A stretch of 16,685 bases of DNA from Flemingiibacterium sp045632605 (lineage in GTDB: Bacteria > Bacillota > Clostridia > Oscillospirales > CAG-272): the NCBI GenBank assembly GCA_045632605.1, contig JAZQXA010000067.1, positions 1 to 16,685 of the forward strand, written 5' to 3'. The position numbers were made by a program, and so were the translations under genes. Positions 1-6,927 of the stretch are shown piece after piece; position 1 is the first letter of the stretch; every line of letters starts with the position of its first letter. The notes under the pieces are model-generated. The model was not told the DNA's origin. It searched no databases and was given only the letters and a program-made list of their open reading frames with translations.

Positions 1-2523
1 ATTCGGGTCAAACGACTTGATTCCGACGCACATTCCGGTCTTATAAAGCTGAGAAAGTATCGACTCAAACTCACGGTCTATTGTATACTGAACATAAACC
101 TTCGCCGCAAGCTGTCCCTCATATGCGATATAGAGAATACCCGTGGAACTCTGATCCTGTCTTTGGCTATCAATGTCATACGGAATGTCGAAGTCTTTCT
201 TTTCCATGTAAGATGCCTTGCCAAGATAAACAGCAACACCGTCGATTGTAACGGTGAATCCGTCGTCATCAACCTCAATAAGCTCAACATCCTCCGAATG
301 ACCAAGATCATGAGTTGCCTGATTAAAAACATCGGCAAGCGGTCCGCCCACCTTGAGGAAAGCACTGGCAAGACTGTAAATAATTTCGTCAATGCGATTC
401 TGGCCGTAAACCTTGATGCTCGTCACCTTAACACCGCCGGACGGAAAAACTTCCTTATCCTCAAACGAAATAACCGAGGAGGAGGAATATTCGCCAAGCG
501 AAATTTCACCGAGAATAGCACTGTCGTTATTGTAAGAATCCTTCGATGCCTTATAGAAAGGATAGCTGTAAATGATAAACGCCGCAAACGGAGTTGTGAC
601 CGTAATGGTTACAAACGCCATCGTAAATGCTTCATAAGCACTTCCGGTTTTAATAAACGAAAGAATCACAAATATCGCCGCAAGAATAAGCACAACAGGA
701 AGCAGAATGCCGATTATTGGCTTTGGAATCTTATTTTCATCAACTCTCTTGAAGAAACCGTCAACGAAATCTGTCTTTCCGACACGAACAATCTGTGCTT
801 CTGCCGGAACATAATCGTTAAACACTTCGCGCTCAAGCGATTCTGTTGAATCGGAAACCTTTGTAACAACAAATTTCTTCTTTCTCGAAGAAACGATATT
901 AAAGCTGAAAACATCACGCTTCAGATTCATAAACTCATAGAGCAGCGCCAGCACAACAGCGAGAGCTACGGGAAGATTGTAAATTCCGAATCCCTCTGTC
1001 GGAGCGGCAATTCCTGCGATAAACGTATAAATCACCGATGCCGCCAAAATGAATGCTGTAATACTTTCGGGAATGGGCTTGAGCGATATAATTCCCTTCA
1101 CTCCGTCGATAACCTGTTTTCCGACCAATACGCCGAGGAAAACAACGAGCTGGAGATCAACCATCGCATAAACCATCGGATATGATGTCGGACGCATAAA
1201 TCTCGGAAGAGTCATGCCGAACATCGAGAAGTTTTCAAGCAGGAACAGCACGGCAAGAAGTCCGACTGCCGCCGCAATTCTTAAAATAAGCGTGTAATAT
1301 TTCGACTTATATCCGGTAAGTATCTCAACATTCTGTTCGCGTGTCACATATTCAAGCTTGCCGGCAACCGCCTGCATCTGTGCAGTTTCTTCATGCTTTT
1401 GGAGAATATCGTCTTCGATTTCGGTTGCCTTCTTTTCACCGACAACCTCCTTAAGCTCCTCGTTCATTCCAAAGGCAAGCATTATGTTGAGGTCAGTCTG
1501 ATCAATTTCGCCGGTATCGGCATTACCATAAACCAACGGTCCATCTGCCTCCGCATCCGAAACAGGTTCAGCATCATCACTGACCGGAGTGAAGACCTCG
1601 GTTTCAGACATTGAAAACGCTTCATCTATGAGCTGACCGATTTCATCATCGTCATCACCGGCAGACTCCATCTGCTTTTTGACAGTTGCTATATCAAACA
1701 CTGCGGTGGTCTGCGTATCAAGCGCAATTTCATTATCGGATTCAGCGATCTCAACATCAGCATCAGGCTCATAAAGAACCACATCAGCCGATTCATCCTC
1801 GGATTGAGCAATATCTTCTTCCGAAGCCCCATCGATAACCGCTAACTCTTCAAGACTTTCGCTTTCCTCGATTTCCTCGATTTCCTCGATTTCCTCGATT
1901 TCCTCGATTTCCCCGATTTCCCCGATTTCTTCAATTGCTTCGGCTTCAATAATCATCTCTGCTTCTTCAGCAGCCTCGGCATCAATAACCTCTGCAGTTT
2001 CTTCAATCGTTTCGGTTTCTTCGATAGCTTCTGCAGCTTCGGTCACTTCAGCTTCTTCAACGGGTTCAGCCGCTTCAATTACTTCAATCGCTTCAACTTC
2101 TTCGACAGTTTCCTCGAATATCTCGGCAATAGCATCCTCGTCAGCCGACGCTTCAACCGCAGCATCCACACCGGACTCCGCATCAGCGAGTACAGCATTC
2201 TCGATATTCTCGCGAACAGCTGCAATCTCCGCCTCGCGCTCCTCCTTCGGTCTTGTTATGTACTTGTCAATAAGCGCATCAATATCAAGGTCAGAGTCGT
2301 CCGTGGCAGTAAATGCTTCGGCATTGTGAAGCTCTTTTTCTGCCGATTTGTAAACCGAGTCGTCGATTTCAAGCTTGTCACCACGCGACTTGTTGATGTC
2401 AGCGAGATTAACATTCTGAGATTCAGACTTGGTTCCCATACTCTTATTCAAAAGCGCAAGCAGCTCATCGGCGGTCATGTCCGCGCCTTGCTTGCTGTTT
2501 GAAGGCTTTTCGTCACTGCGCAT
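1..2523 (-). CDS. Degenerate P-type-ATPase-like membrane protein, acidic N-terminal half, 3' end outside window
   Basis: Seen: an open frame of 841 codons without a stop, starting at ATG 2523 behind an AGAAAGGA Shine-Dalgarno, 23 bp after rlmB, so probably co-transcribed. Residues ~1-390 are hydrophilic and very acidic, with a Glu-Ile repeat at 199-219. Six hydrophobic segments lie near 408-430, 447-470, 485-507, 511-532, 598-623 and 625-655. What follows resembles the P/N/P layout of P-type ATPases. VISFEDKEVFPSGGV (684-698) sits where DKTGTLT belongs. A segment with GGPLADVF and DGVAVYLG resembles the nucleotide domain. GMCVGIKSFDPN (830-841) sits where LTGDN belongs. Known: P-type pumps need the Asp of DKTGTLT and a TGE motif; neither intact KTGTLT nor TGE is visible. 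Inference: a non-pumping relative with a sensor or scaffold role. The frame is intact, so recent pseudogene decay is unlikely. Substrate unknown. Confidence 0.72.
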   Translation of the reverse strand, partial: MRSDEKPSNSKQGADMTADELLALLNKSMGTKSESQNVNLADINKSRGDKLEIDDSVYKSAEKELHNAEAFTATDDSDLDIDALIDKYITRPKEEREAEIAAVRENIENAVLADAESGVDAAVEASADEDAIAEIFEETVEEVEAIEVIEAAEPVEEAEVTEAAEAIEETETIEETAEVIDAEAAEEAEMIIEAEAIEEIGEIGEIEEIEEIEEIEEIEESESLEELAVIDGASEEDIAQSEDESADVVLYEPDADVEIAESDNEIALDTQTTAVFDIATVKKQMESAGDDDDEIGQLIDEAFSMSETEVFTPVSDDAEPVSDAEADGPLVYGNADTGEIDQTDLNIMLAFGMNEELKEVVGEKKATEIEDDILQKHEETAQMQAVAGKLEYVTREQNVEILTGYKSKYYTLILRIAAAVGLLAVLFLLENFSMFGMTLPRFMRPTSYPMVYAMVDLQLVVFLGVLVGKQVIDGVKGIISLKPIPESITAFILAASVIYTFIAGIAAPTEGFGIYNLPVALAVVLALLYEFMNLKRDVFSFNIVSSRKKKFVVTKVSDSTESLEREVFNDYVPAEAQIVRVGKTDFVDGFFKRVDENKIPKPIIGILLPVVLILAAIFVILSFIKTGSAYEAFTMAFVTITVTTPFAAFIIYSYPFYKASKDSYNNDSAILGEISLGEYSSSSVISFEDKEVFPSGGVKVTSIKVYGQNRIDEIIYSLASAFLKVGGPLADVFNQATHDLGHSEDVELIEVDDDGFTVTIDGVAVYLGKASYMEKKDFDIPYDIDSQRQDQSSTGILYIAYEGQLAAKVYVQYTIDREFESILSQLYKTGMCVGIKSFDPN
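1867..1929 (-). repeat. In-frame 9-bp tandem repeat, 7 units
   Basis: Five perfect copies of ctcgatttc followed by two copies of cccgatttc (plus-strand reading). On the coding strand they encode (Glu-Ile-Gly)x2 then (Glu-Ile-Glu)x5, residues 199-219 of the large membrane protein. The unit is a multiple of three, so gain or loss of units would change protein length but not frame. Confidence 0.95.
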
Positions 2524-2546
2524 TTTGTCGTTCCTTTCTGAAAAAT

Positions 2547-3386
2547 TTAATTTCCGCGCATCTGTCGTGCGGCTTCACAAAGAAGCACCGCCGCTGCGCA
2601 GGATACATTAAACGAGTTTACGTTTCCGTACATCGGAATCGATATAATAAAATCGCACTTTTCGCGAACAAGACGTGAGATACCGTCCCCCTCGCTTCCG
2701 ACCACAATAGCCGTAGCGCTGTCGAATTTCGTATCGTAATACGGAGTGCCGTCAGCCTCCGCACCGTACACCCAAATTCCCTTTTCCTTGAGCTCATCAA
2801 TGGCCGCTGCAAGATTTGGAACCTTTGCTATGGCCAAATGCTCGAGTGCTCCGGCAGAAGCCTTGTCAACAACCGCAGTAAGCCCCGAAGCACGACGTTT
2901 CGGAATTATAAGCCCGTGTGCTCCGGCACCCTCGGCACATCGGATTATCGCACCGAGATTATGAGGATCGGCAATTTCATCGGCAATAACGATGAACGGC
3001 TTTTCTCCGCGTTCACGTGCTATATCGAGTATTTCATCAATCGTCACATATTCCTTCGCCGCCGCCATAGCAACCACACCCTGATGATTTGCGCCGTTTG
3101 CAAGAGCATCAATTTTTGCCTTTTCGACCTCGACAACCGGAATCTTCTGGGCGATAGCTTCGGCAACGATCATAGTAATCGAGCCTTCACGATCTCCGCG
3201 TCTGACGAAAAGCTTATCCACGGAGCGTCCCGATTTGAGAAGCTCATGCACAGCGTTTCTGCCGCAAACGACATTCGAGGAAAATTCCTCATCCTCCTGC
3301 GGCCTAACCGCACGCGGTCTTTCACCGTATGGCTCACGCTTTGTTTTGTTTGAGTTGTATTTTTTATTGTTGTTATTTTTATACAT
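2547..3386 (-). CDS. rlmB: 23S rRNA (guanosine-2'-O-)methyltransferase RlmB, TrmH/SpoU family
   Basis: Role (family knowledge): SAM-dependent 2'-O-methylation of the G2251-equivalent of 23S rRNA in the cytoplasm. Seen: 279 residues, with a basic Asn/Lys-rich N-terminal tail (1-35), then an L30e-like substrate-binding domain opening with VVCGRNAVHELLKSGRSVDK (39-58). The SPOUT trefoil-knot domain carries all three SpoU motifs: DPHNLGAIIR (140-149), VVGSEGDGIS (228-237) and IPMYGNVNSFNVSCA (250-264). Phe replaces the usual Leu in the SLNVS part of motif 3, a mild change. The ATG at 3386 has AAAGG a few bases upstream. First gene of a two-gene unit with the large membrane protein; its own promoter lies at 3446-3474. 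Exact target base is inferred from family. Confidence 0.93.
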   Translation of the reverse strand: MYKNNNNKKYNSNKTKREPYGERPRAVRPQEDEEFSSNVVCGRNAVHELLKSGRSVDKLFVRRGDREGSITMIVAEAIAQKIPVVEVEKAKIDALANGANHQGVVAMAAAKEYVTIDEILDIARERGEKPFIVIADEIADPHNLGAIIRCAEGAGAHGLIIPKRRASGLTAVVDKASAGALEHLAIAKVPNLAAAIDELKEKGIWVYGAEADGTPYYDTKFDSATAIVVGSEGDGISRLVREKCDFIISIPMYGNVNSFNVSCAAAVLLCEAARQMRGN

Positions 3387-3445
3387 GATAACCTTTATTT
3401 GTCAAAATTGTAAAAAGTATAGTAAAAATATACATCTATATAATC

Positions 3446-3474
3446 ATTATATCATACTTTTGTCGTTTTGTACA
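3446..3474 (-). promoter_or_regulatory. Candidate sigma-A promoter of rlmB (extended -10)
   Basis: Reading minus: -35-like TGTACA (3474-3469), 17-bp spacer, -10 TATAAT (3451-3446) preceded by TGA, giving an extended -10 (TGnTATAAT). The weak -35 (4 of 6) fits an extended -10 promoter. Predicted leader is about 50 nt. Confidence 0.6.
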
Positions 3475-3522
3475 TACCTTTCGGAGATTTTCTCACAAAA
3501 AAACGACAATTATTTTGTAAAT

Positions 3523-3557
3523 AAAAAACGAAGATACCGCATAATACGATATCTTCG
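3523..3557 (-). terminator. Rho-independent terminator after zinc-ribbon gene
   Basis: On the minus strand an 11-bp stem CGAAGATATCG / CGGTATCTTCG (one T-G wobble; 3557-3529) with a 7-nt loop is followed by TTTTTT (3528-3523). It starts 23 bp after the zinc-ribbon stop codon and lies upstream of the rlmB promoter. Confidence 0.9.
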
Positions 3558-3580
3558 AATTTTACGATTAACACCTGTAA

Positions 3581-3856
3581 TTACTGCTGCTTCATTTCAG
3601 CATAGCATTCGCTGCAATATACCGGTCTGTCGTTGCTGGGCTGGAAAGGAACCTTAGCTTCCTTACCGCATCTTGCACAGGTTGTTGTGAAAAGCTCTCT
3701 CTGGGGCTTTCCGGCGTTCTTTCTTGCATCGCGGCAAGCCTTGCATCTCTGGGGCTTATTCTGGAAGCCCTTTTCAGCATAGAACTCCTGCTCGCCTGCA
3801 GTAAAAATGAATTCCTCGCCGCAATCCTTACAGATCAATTTTTCGTCCTGATACAT
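3581..3856 (-). CDS. Small protein with two CxxC zinc ribbons
   Basis: Seen: 91 residues from ATG 3856, beginning MYQDEKLICKDCGEEF. Two four-cysteine zinc sites: C9/C12 with C38/C41, and C60/C63 with C81/C84. The first half resembles the zinc-ribbon family often called zf-trcl; the second is a CxxC-X17-CxxC module. The frame extends upstream to an ATG at 3919, but that extension would run through the tRNA-like leader, whereas ATG 3856 has GAGGT upstream at good spacing, so the shorter start is chosen. Monocistronic: strong promoter upstream, terminator downstream. Function unknown. Such small ribbons may bind nucleic acid or protein, but nothing here decides it. No membrane segment. Confidence 0.85.
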   Translation of the reverse strand: MYQDEKLICKDCGEEFIFTAGEQEFYAEKGFQNKPQRCKACRDARKNAGKPQRELFTTTCARCGKEAKVPFQPSNDRPVYCSECYAEMKQQ

Positions 3857-3893
3857 TTTGAAAATACCTCGCTTGTGTAGAAAAAATAGATTT

Positions 3894-3966
3894 TGCCCTC
3901 GACGGATTCCAACCGACACCTTTGCAGTAAAATTACAATCAACGCTCTTGTTAAGCTATACGGGCA
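3894..3966 (-). ncRNA. Degenerate tRNA-like segment in mRNA leader
   Basis: Seen on the minus strand: 73 nt. TGCCCGT at the 5' end can pair with GAGGGCA at the 3' end (five Watson-Crick pairs, one G-A mismatch, one wobble). A D-arm-like GCTT...GAGC has a short AACAA loop. A T-arm-like GTCGG-TTGGAAT-CCGTC directly abuts the acceptor strand. The anticodon arm is poor: GTTGA-TTGTAAT-TTTAC (GTA) or a loop CTGCAAA (GCA, Cys-like) are both possible. Missing: the GG of the D-loop and C56 of the T-loop (TTGG instead of TTCG), and no encoded CCA. Inference: a tRNA-derived remnant or a tRNA-mimic leader of the zinc-ribbon gene 38 nt downstream, not a working tRNA. The resemblance could also be chance. 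Confidence 0.33.
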
Positions 3967-3973
3967 TATATGT

Positions 3974-4004
3974 TTATCAAATGGTCACAATGACACTCTG
4001 ATAA
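3974..4004. repeat. Symmetric interrupted palindrome just downstream of promoter
   Basis: TTATCA (3974-3979), 4 nt, GTCA (3984-3987), CAA, TGAC (3991-3994), 4 nt, TGATAA (3999-4004): two nested inverted repeats sharing one centre at 3989. About 10 nt after the predicted transcription start, so it could be a DNA operator or a 5' hairpin in the leader RNA. Confidence 0.6.
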
Positions 4005-4020
4005 TTAATCAACTATTAAT

Positions 4021-4048
4021 ATTATACCACTTTTTTGGATAATGTCAA
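4021..4048 (-). promoter_or_regulatory. Perfect-consensus sigma-A promoter of the zinc-ribbon transcript
   Basis: Reading minus: TTGACA (4048-4043), 16-bp spacer, TATAAT (4026-4021). Both hexamers match consensus exactly. Predicted start near 4014 gives a leader of about 157 nt before ATG 3856, which includes the palindrome and the tRNA-like segment. Confidence 0.8.
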
Positions 4049-4089
4049 TAGTTTTTCAGAATTATTTTTTGTCGATTAATGCATCTTGT

Positions 4090-4107
4090 TTATTATGTAC
4101 ATAATAA
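4090..4107. repeat. 18-bp perfect palindrome
   Basis: TTATTATGTACATAATAA is a perfect palindrome, about 42 bp upstream of the -35 box of the zinc-ribbon promoter. Typical size for an operator of a dimeric repressor, but AT-rich sequence makes chance palindromes more likely. Confidence 0.5.
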
Positions 4108-4224
4108 CAACCCATATTTGGATATTACGACAATCTTTTTAACCCATAAAAAGCTTTTGAAGATGTATTTTGCACTACTCCGGTACTCAAATTTCGTGAT
4201 ATTTGCACAATCAAACGTCGAATT

Positions 4225-4797
4225 TCAGTCGATAAGATAATTTATATCTCCCGTGAGAAGCGATATTACTCCACGGTATATGACCTCTGGACGTTCGTTA
4301 AAATTGTACACCATCTGATCGTATCTCTGCTTATCGTTCACAAGAAGATTCACCTCGAGAAGTCGTTCCTTATTTTCGATAACCTCGCAGTGAAGGTCAT
4401 ACTTTCCATCCTCACGCTCTGCACCGTCACATCTGACCTCAAAGCCCCTCTGCTTGAACGATATAAGACGCATTGCGCTCTTAAGGCTCTTCTCTTTTAT
4501 CATATTGAGCAGATTACTCTGCAGCTGTTCAACGACAATAACGCCATTTTCTGTTATAGTGTAAAATTCCTCTTTCTTGTCGTCATCGCCGGAAATACCG
4601 TCACCGATTCGGATAAGCTCAATTGTACCGGAATCGAGAAGCTCCGCAAAGCACTCGGCAAAATCGAAGTAATTTACAAATTCGTCCTGAACTACTATAT
4701 CGCTTATCGTATTAAAATCAAGAGGATATTTAAGATTTTTCAGGAGATAAAGAATAAATATTTTTATATCGTTTTTTTCCTTGAGCGGTGCCTGCAT
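4225..4797 (-). CDS. DUF4364 family protein (winged-helix-like N-terminus)
   Basis: Seen: 190 residues, soluble, acidic, no signal peptide. The N-terminal ~60 residues (NDIKIFILYLLKNLKYPLDF, then a run of short helices and ELLDSGTIEL) look like a winged helix. FYTITENGVIVVEQL (~78-92) resembles a wing/recognition segment. The C-terminal half is beta-rich and ends LLTGDINYLID. Family knowledge: DUF4364 is a Clostridia-restricted family of unknown function with wHTH-like features; the assignment is from recalled pattern, not a search. ATG 4797 follows AAGGAG at good spacing. It lies downstream of the peptide-binding lipoprotein but behind a terminator-like hairpin. A regulatory role is plausible but unproven. 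Confidence 0.82.
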   Translation of the reverse strand: MQAPLKEKNDIKIFILYLLKNLKYPLDFNTISDIVVQDEFVNYFDFAECFAELLDSGTIELIRIGDGISGDDDKKEEFYTITENGVIVVEQLQSNLLNMIKEKSLKSAMRLISFKQRGFEVRCDGAEREDGKYDLHCEVIENKERLLEVNLLVNDKQRYDQMVYNFNERPEVIYRGVISLLTGDINYLID

Positions 4798-4832
4798 ATT
4801 TGCTCTCCTTAAACATTTTCATTAATTCGGGC

Positions 4833-4866
4833 GAAAATGGGCAAACGCCGTGCGGCATCTGCCCAT
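4833..4866 (-). terminator. Terminator-like hairpin after solute-binding protein gene
   Basis: Symmetric hairpin: ATGGGCA (4837-4843) pairs with TGCCCAT (4860-4866), and inside it GCCG (4847-4850) pairs with CGGC (4853-4856), with 3x3 internal loop. On the minus strand it is followed by only a short run of four T (ATTTTC), so it may terminate partially and let some transcription reach the DUF4364 gene. Confidence 0.65.
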
Positions 4867-4888
4867 CCCTATTTTGTTTGATTACGGC

Positions 4889-6571
4889 TTATTCAGCCTC
4901 TTTTTCGTAATCTCTCCAGTTCTTCATTTTAAGCTTGTTGAAGTTTCTGTAACCCATATAGTAGTCACCGATCTTGGAGAGCACCTTGCCGTTGAATACA
5001 TATGCATCCTCATTATAGATGATAGGCATAATCGCCATATCCTCTATGAGAAGCTTTTCAGCATCGTGAAGGAAAGCAGAACGAGCCGCTCTGTCCTTTT
5101 CAGCAAATGCAGAATCAATGAGTGCAGTGTATTCGTCGTTTACATATCCGGGGATATAAGGTACAGCATCGTAATTGTCATTTTGAATATCGATTCCCAT
5201 TCCGGAATACCTCGGTGAGAACACTGAAAGTGCGCCGAAAGCATCGGTGGAAAGGCACTGATAGTCAACTGCGATCACATCATACTCGCCTGCAACGTAT
5301 GCCTCCATAAACTTTGCAGCCTTGAGCGCATCGATGGAAACCTTGAATCCGAGAGCTTCCCATGCACTCTTACAGTATTCGGCAATTGCAACATCTGCTT
5401 CGTTATCGCGGCAGGTAATGGTAAAGCTTCCGCCCTTGCCGCCAAGCAGAGATTTTGCTGCAGCTGCGTCTGCATCTTCGGAGATAAGATCTCCGCCATT
5501 TTCTCTGAAGCTGTCGCCAACCTTCTTGTCGTAAACAGCGTCGGGAATAAGACCGGTTGCCGCTTCGGCATAGGTTACAATATCAGCGATGTCATCTCTG
5601 TCGAGAGCCAGCGAAAGAACATTTCTTACATCAGCAGATGCAAAGATTTCGTTTTTGGTGTTGAAGATATAGCTGTGAGTCGAAAGAAGCTCGGAAACCT
5701 CCGCCTTCTTTTCATAATCAGCACGCTTTGAAAGCGCGATATCGCCAAGATAGAAAATCTCACCGTTTTCGTATGCGGCAGTGATTTCTTCGGGAGTCAT
5801 CTTGTAGTTAACAACAAGTCTGTACGGAAGAACATACTTGTCAAGTGCATCATCGTGGTCGGTATTGCGATAGTAATAAACATTACGCTCAAGCATAAGG
5901 GATTTACCCTTTTCAAGTCCCTTTACAGCGAACGGACCGTTCGAAACCATCGAAGCTACCTTTGTTCCAAATCCCTCATAGCGCGAAACAACGTCCTCAC
6001 GCAGAGGAACAAGTGCAAGGCAAGCGAGGTTTTCGAGGAAGAGATCATAGTTGATCTTTGTTTCAAACTGAACCTCGAGAACTGTTGTGTCAACAGCGGC
6101 AATACCAAGGTCGTCAATAGAGCTGTCGCCCATCTTTACATCGGATGCATTTTTGATATCAAAAAGCAGCGATGCGGCAGCGCAGGAAAACTCGGGGTCG
6201 AGAATACGCTTCCATGCATAAACGATATCATCGGCAGAAACAACACGTCCGTCGCTCCACTTAGTATCATTTATGGTGATTTCCATTTTGTAATCATTCT
6301 TTTCGGGATTTTCGATAATCTTGTAGCTCTTCATGAGAGCGTTTTCAACCTTGCCGTTTTCAGCAATTCTGGTAAGCGGCTCATAAACAAGACCGAGCAC
6401 CTTTACCGCACTGTCATCGATATATGCAAGTGCAGGGTCGAAATCAACAATTTCGGTGCCGATATAGACATTTACGGTTGCGCCCTTTTCATCCTCTTTA
6501 AGTGTGGAACAACCGGTAAAAAGAGTTGCACACATAACCGCAGCAAGCAGCGCACAAATAAGTTTTTTCAT
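4889..6571 (-). CDS. ABC transporter solute-binding lipoprotein, family 5 (oligopeptide type)
   Basis: Role: extracytoplasmic binding component of a peptide/nickel-type ABC importer (SBP family 5, OppA/DppA-like). Seen: 560 residues. Lipoprotein signal MKKLICALLAAVMCATLFTGC with lipobox FTGC, so Cys21 is the expected lipidated residue. The start of the mature fold matches the family: a GTEIVDFDPA segment, YEPLTRI, then TKWSDGRVVSADDIVYAWKR (~104-123), the usual signature of family 5. The C-terminal half has the typical AYVAGEYDVIAVDY segment. The ATG at 6571 has GGGAGGA about 12 nt upstream. Oddity: no permease or ATPase genes are adjacent, so it is an orphan that may serve a transporter encoded elsewhere or act as a sensor. 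Specific ligand cannot be read from sequence. Confidence 0.9.
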   Translation of the reverse strand: MKKLICALLAAVMCATLFTGCSTLKEDEKGATVNVYIGTEIVDFDPALAYIDDSAVKVLGLVYEPLTRIAENGKVENALMKSYKIIENPEKNDYKMEITINDTKWSDGRVVSADDIVYAWKRILDPEFSCAAASLLFDIKNASDVKMGDSSIDDLGIAAVDTTVLEVQFETKINYDLFLENLACLALVPLREDVVSRYEGFGTKVASMVSNGPFAVKGLEKGKSLMLERNVYYYRNTDHDDALDKYVLPYRLVVNYKMTPEEITAAYENGEIFYLGDIALSKRADYEKKAEVSELLSTHSYIFNTKNEIFASADVRNVLSLALDRDDIADIVTYAEAATGLIPDAVYDKKVGDSFRENGGDLISEDADAAAAKSLLGGKGGSFTITCRDNEADVAIAEYCKSAWEALGFKVSIDALKAAKFMEAYVAGEYDVIAVDYQCLSTDAFGALSVFSPRYSGMGIDIQNDNYDAVPYIPGYVNDEYTALIDSAFAEKDRAARSAFLHDAEKLLIEDMAIMPIIYNEDAYVFNGKVLSKIGDYYMGYRNFNKLKMKNWRDYEKEAE

Positions 6572-6666
6572 AATTTTTAAGAATCCTCCCTTGAGTTACT
6601 CCCGCCATAAAGCAGGAAAATACTTTCATAACAACACCAAATAGGCATTATTAGAATATTATATAT

Positions 6667-6695
6667 ATTATATCACTAAATTTCAATATAATCAA
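6667..6695 (-). promoter_or_regulatory. Sigma-A promoter of solute-binding lipoprotein gene
   Basis: Reading minus: TTGATT (6695-6690), 17-bp spacer, TATAAT (6672-6667) preceded by TGA (extended -10). Predicted leader about 90 nt. Confidence 0.7.
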
Positions 6696-6817
6696 TGACT
6701 AAATTGCAAAAAAAATAAAAATTTATACTATTGCACAATCTGACCTGCACCGTTTTAGCTCTTATGTACAAAGCTTTCACACCCTTTACATTTAAAGGTC
6801 TACATTTGTCAATCAAC

Positions 6818-6841
6818 TTGTGCATTTTTTAAGCTGCACAA
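6818..6841. repeat. 7-bp inverted repeat upstream of gpr
   Basis: TTGTGCA (6818-6824) and TGCACAA (6835-6841) separated by 10 bp. Could be an operator or a weak hairpin; followed by no T-run that would make it a terminator. Confidence 0.4.
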
Positions 6842-6859
6842 TAAAGTTATCCCTCCAAT

Positions 6860-6889
6860 ACATAAGCAAAACCGTAGACGGGCAAAATT
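6860..6889 (+). promoter_or_regulatory. Weak candidate sigma-F-type promoter for gpr
   Basis: GGCAAAATT (6881-6889) fits the sigma-F -10 pattern GGHRARHT. Upstream ACATA (6860-6864, spacer 16) matches 4 of 5 of the GHATR -35. Known: gpr of Bacillus is read by forespore sigma factors. The -35 and spacing are imperfect, so this is only a candidate. Confidence 0.3.
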
Positions 6890-6927
6890 TATATAGATAA
6901 AATAAACAAAGGAGAACAGTTATATTT

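Larger units (their letters stand above)
3857..4224. other. Intergenic region with structured leader, palindromes and one strong promoter
   Basis: No credible gene of normal type in these 368 bp once the downstream start is trimmed to 3856. It holds, right to left: about 115 bp of AT-rich sequence after the DUF4364 stop with no clear terminator (4108-4224), an 18-bp palindrome, a consensus promoter pointing left, an interrupted palindrome just after the predicted transcription start, and the tRNA-like segment. Confidence 0.85.
6572..6927. other. Divergent intergenic region, AT-rich
   Basis: 356 bp without a gene, between the divergently read lipoprotein gene (left) and gpr (right). It contains the lipoprotein promoter (6667-6695), an inverted repeat TTGTGCA/TGCACAA (6818-6841) and a weak forespore-type promoter candidate before gpr. 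The motif GCACAAT appears twice (near 6735 and 6836). No small ORF of note was found. Confidence 0.8.

Noticed and set aside
163..849. 228-codon plus-strand open frame
   Set aside because: It lies wholly opposite the large membrane protein gene, has no domain-like sequence or good ribosome binding site, and is rich in Arg/Asn as antisense frames are.
1867..1929. Possible CRISPR-like or satellite array
   Set aside because: Units are 9 bp with no spacers and lie in frame inside a coding region; it is a coding microsatellite.
3857..3919. Longer N-terminus for the zinc-ribbon protein (ATG 3919)
   Set aside because: The added residues have no family-like sequence, run through the tRNA-like leader, and the inner ATG 3856 has a proper ribosome binding site.
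3894..3966. Functional tRNA gene
   Set aside because: Missing D-loop GG, T-loop C56, a clean anticodon stem and CCA; only the overall outline fits, so it is listed as tRNA-like at low confidence.
5855..6580. 241-codon plus-strand open frame opposite the lipoprotein gene
   Set aside because: Antisense to a clear family 5 binding protein with signal peptide; no recognisable fold or start signals.
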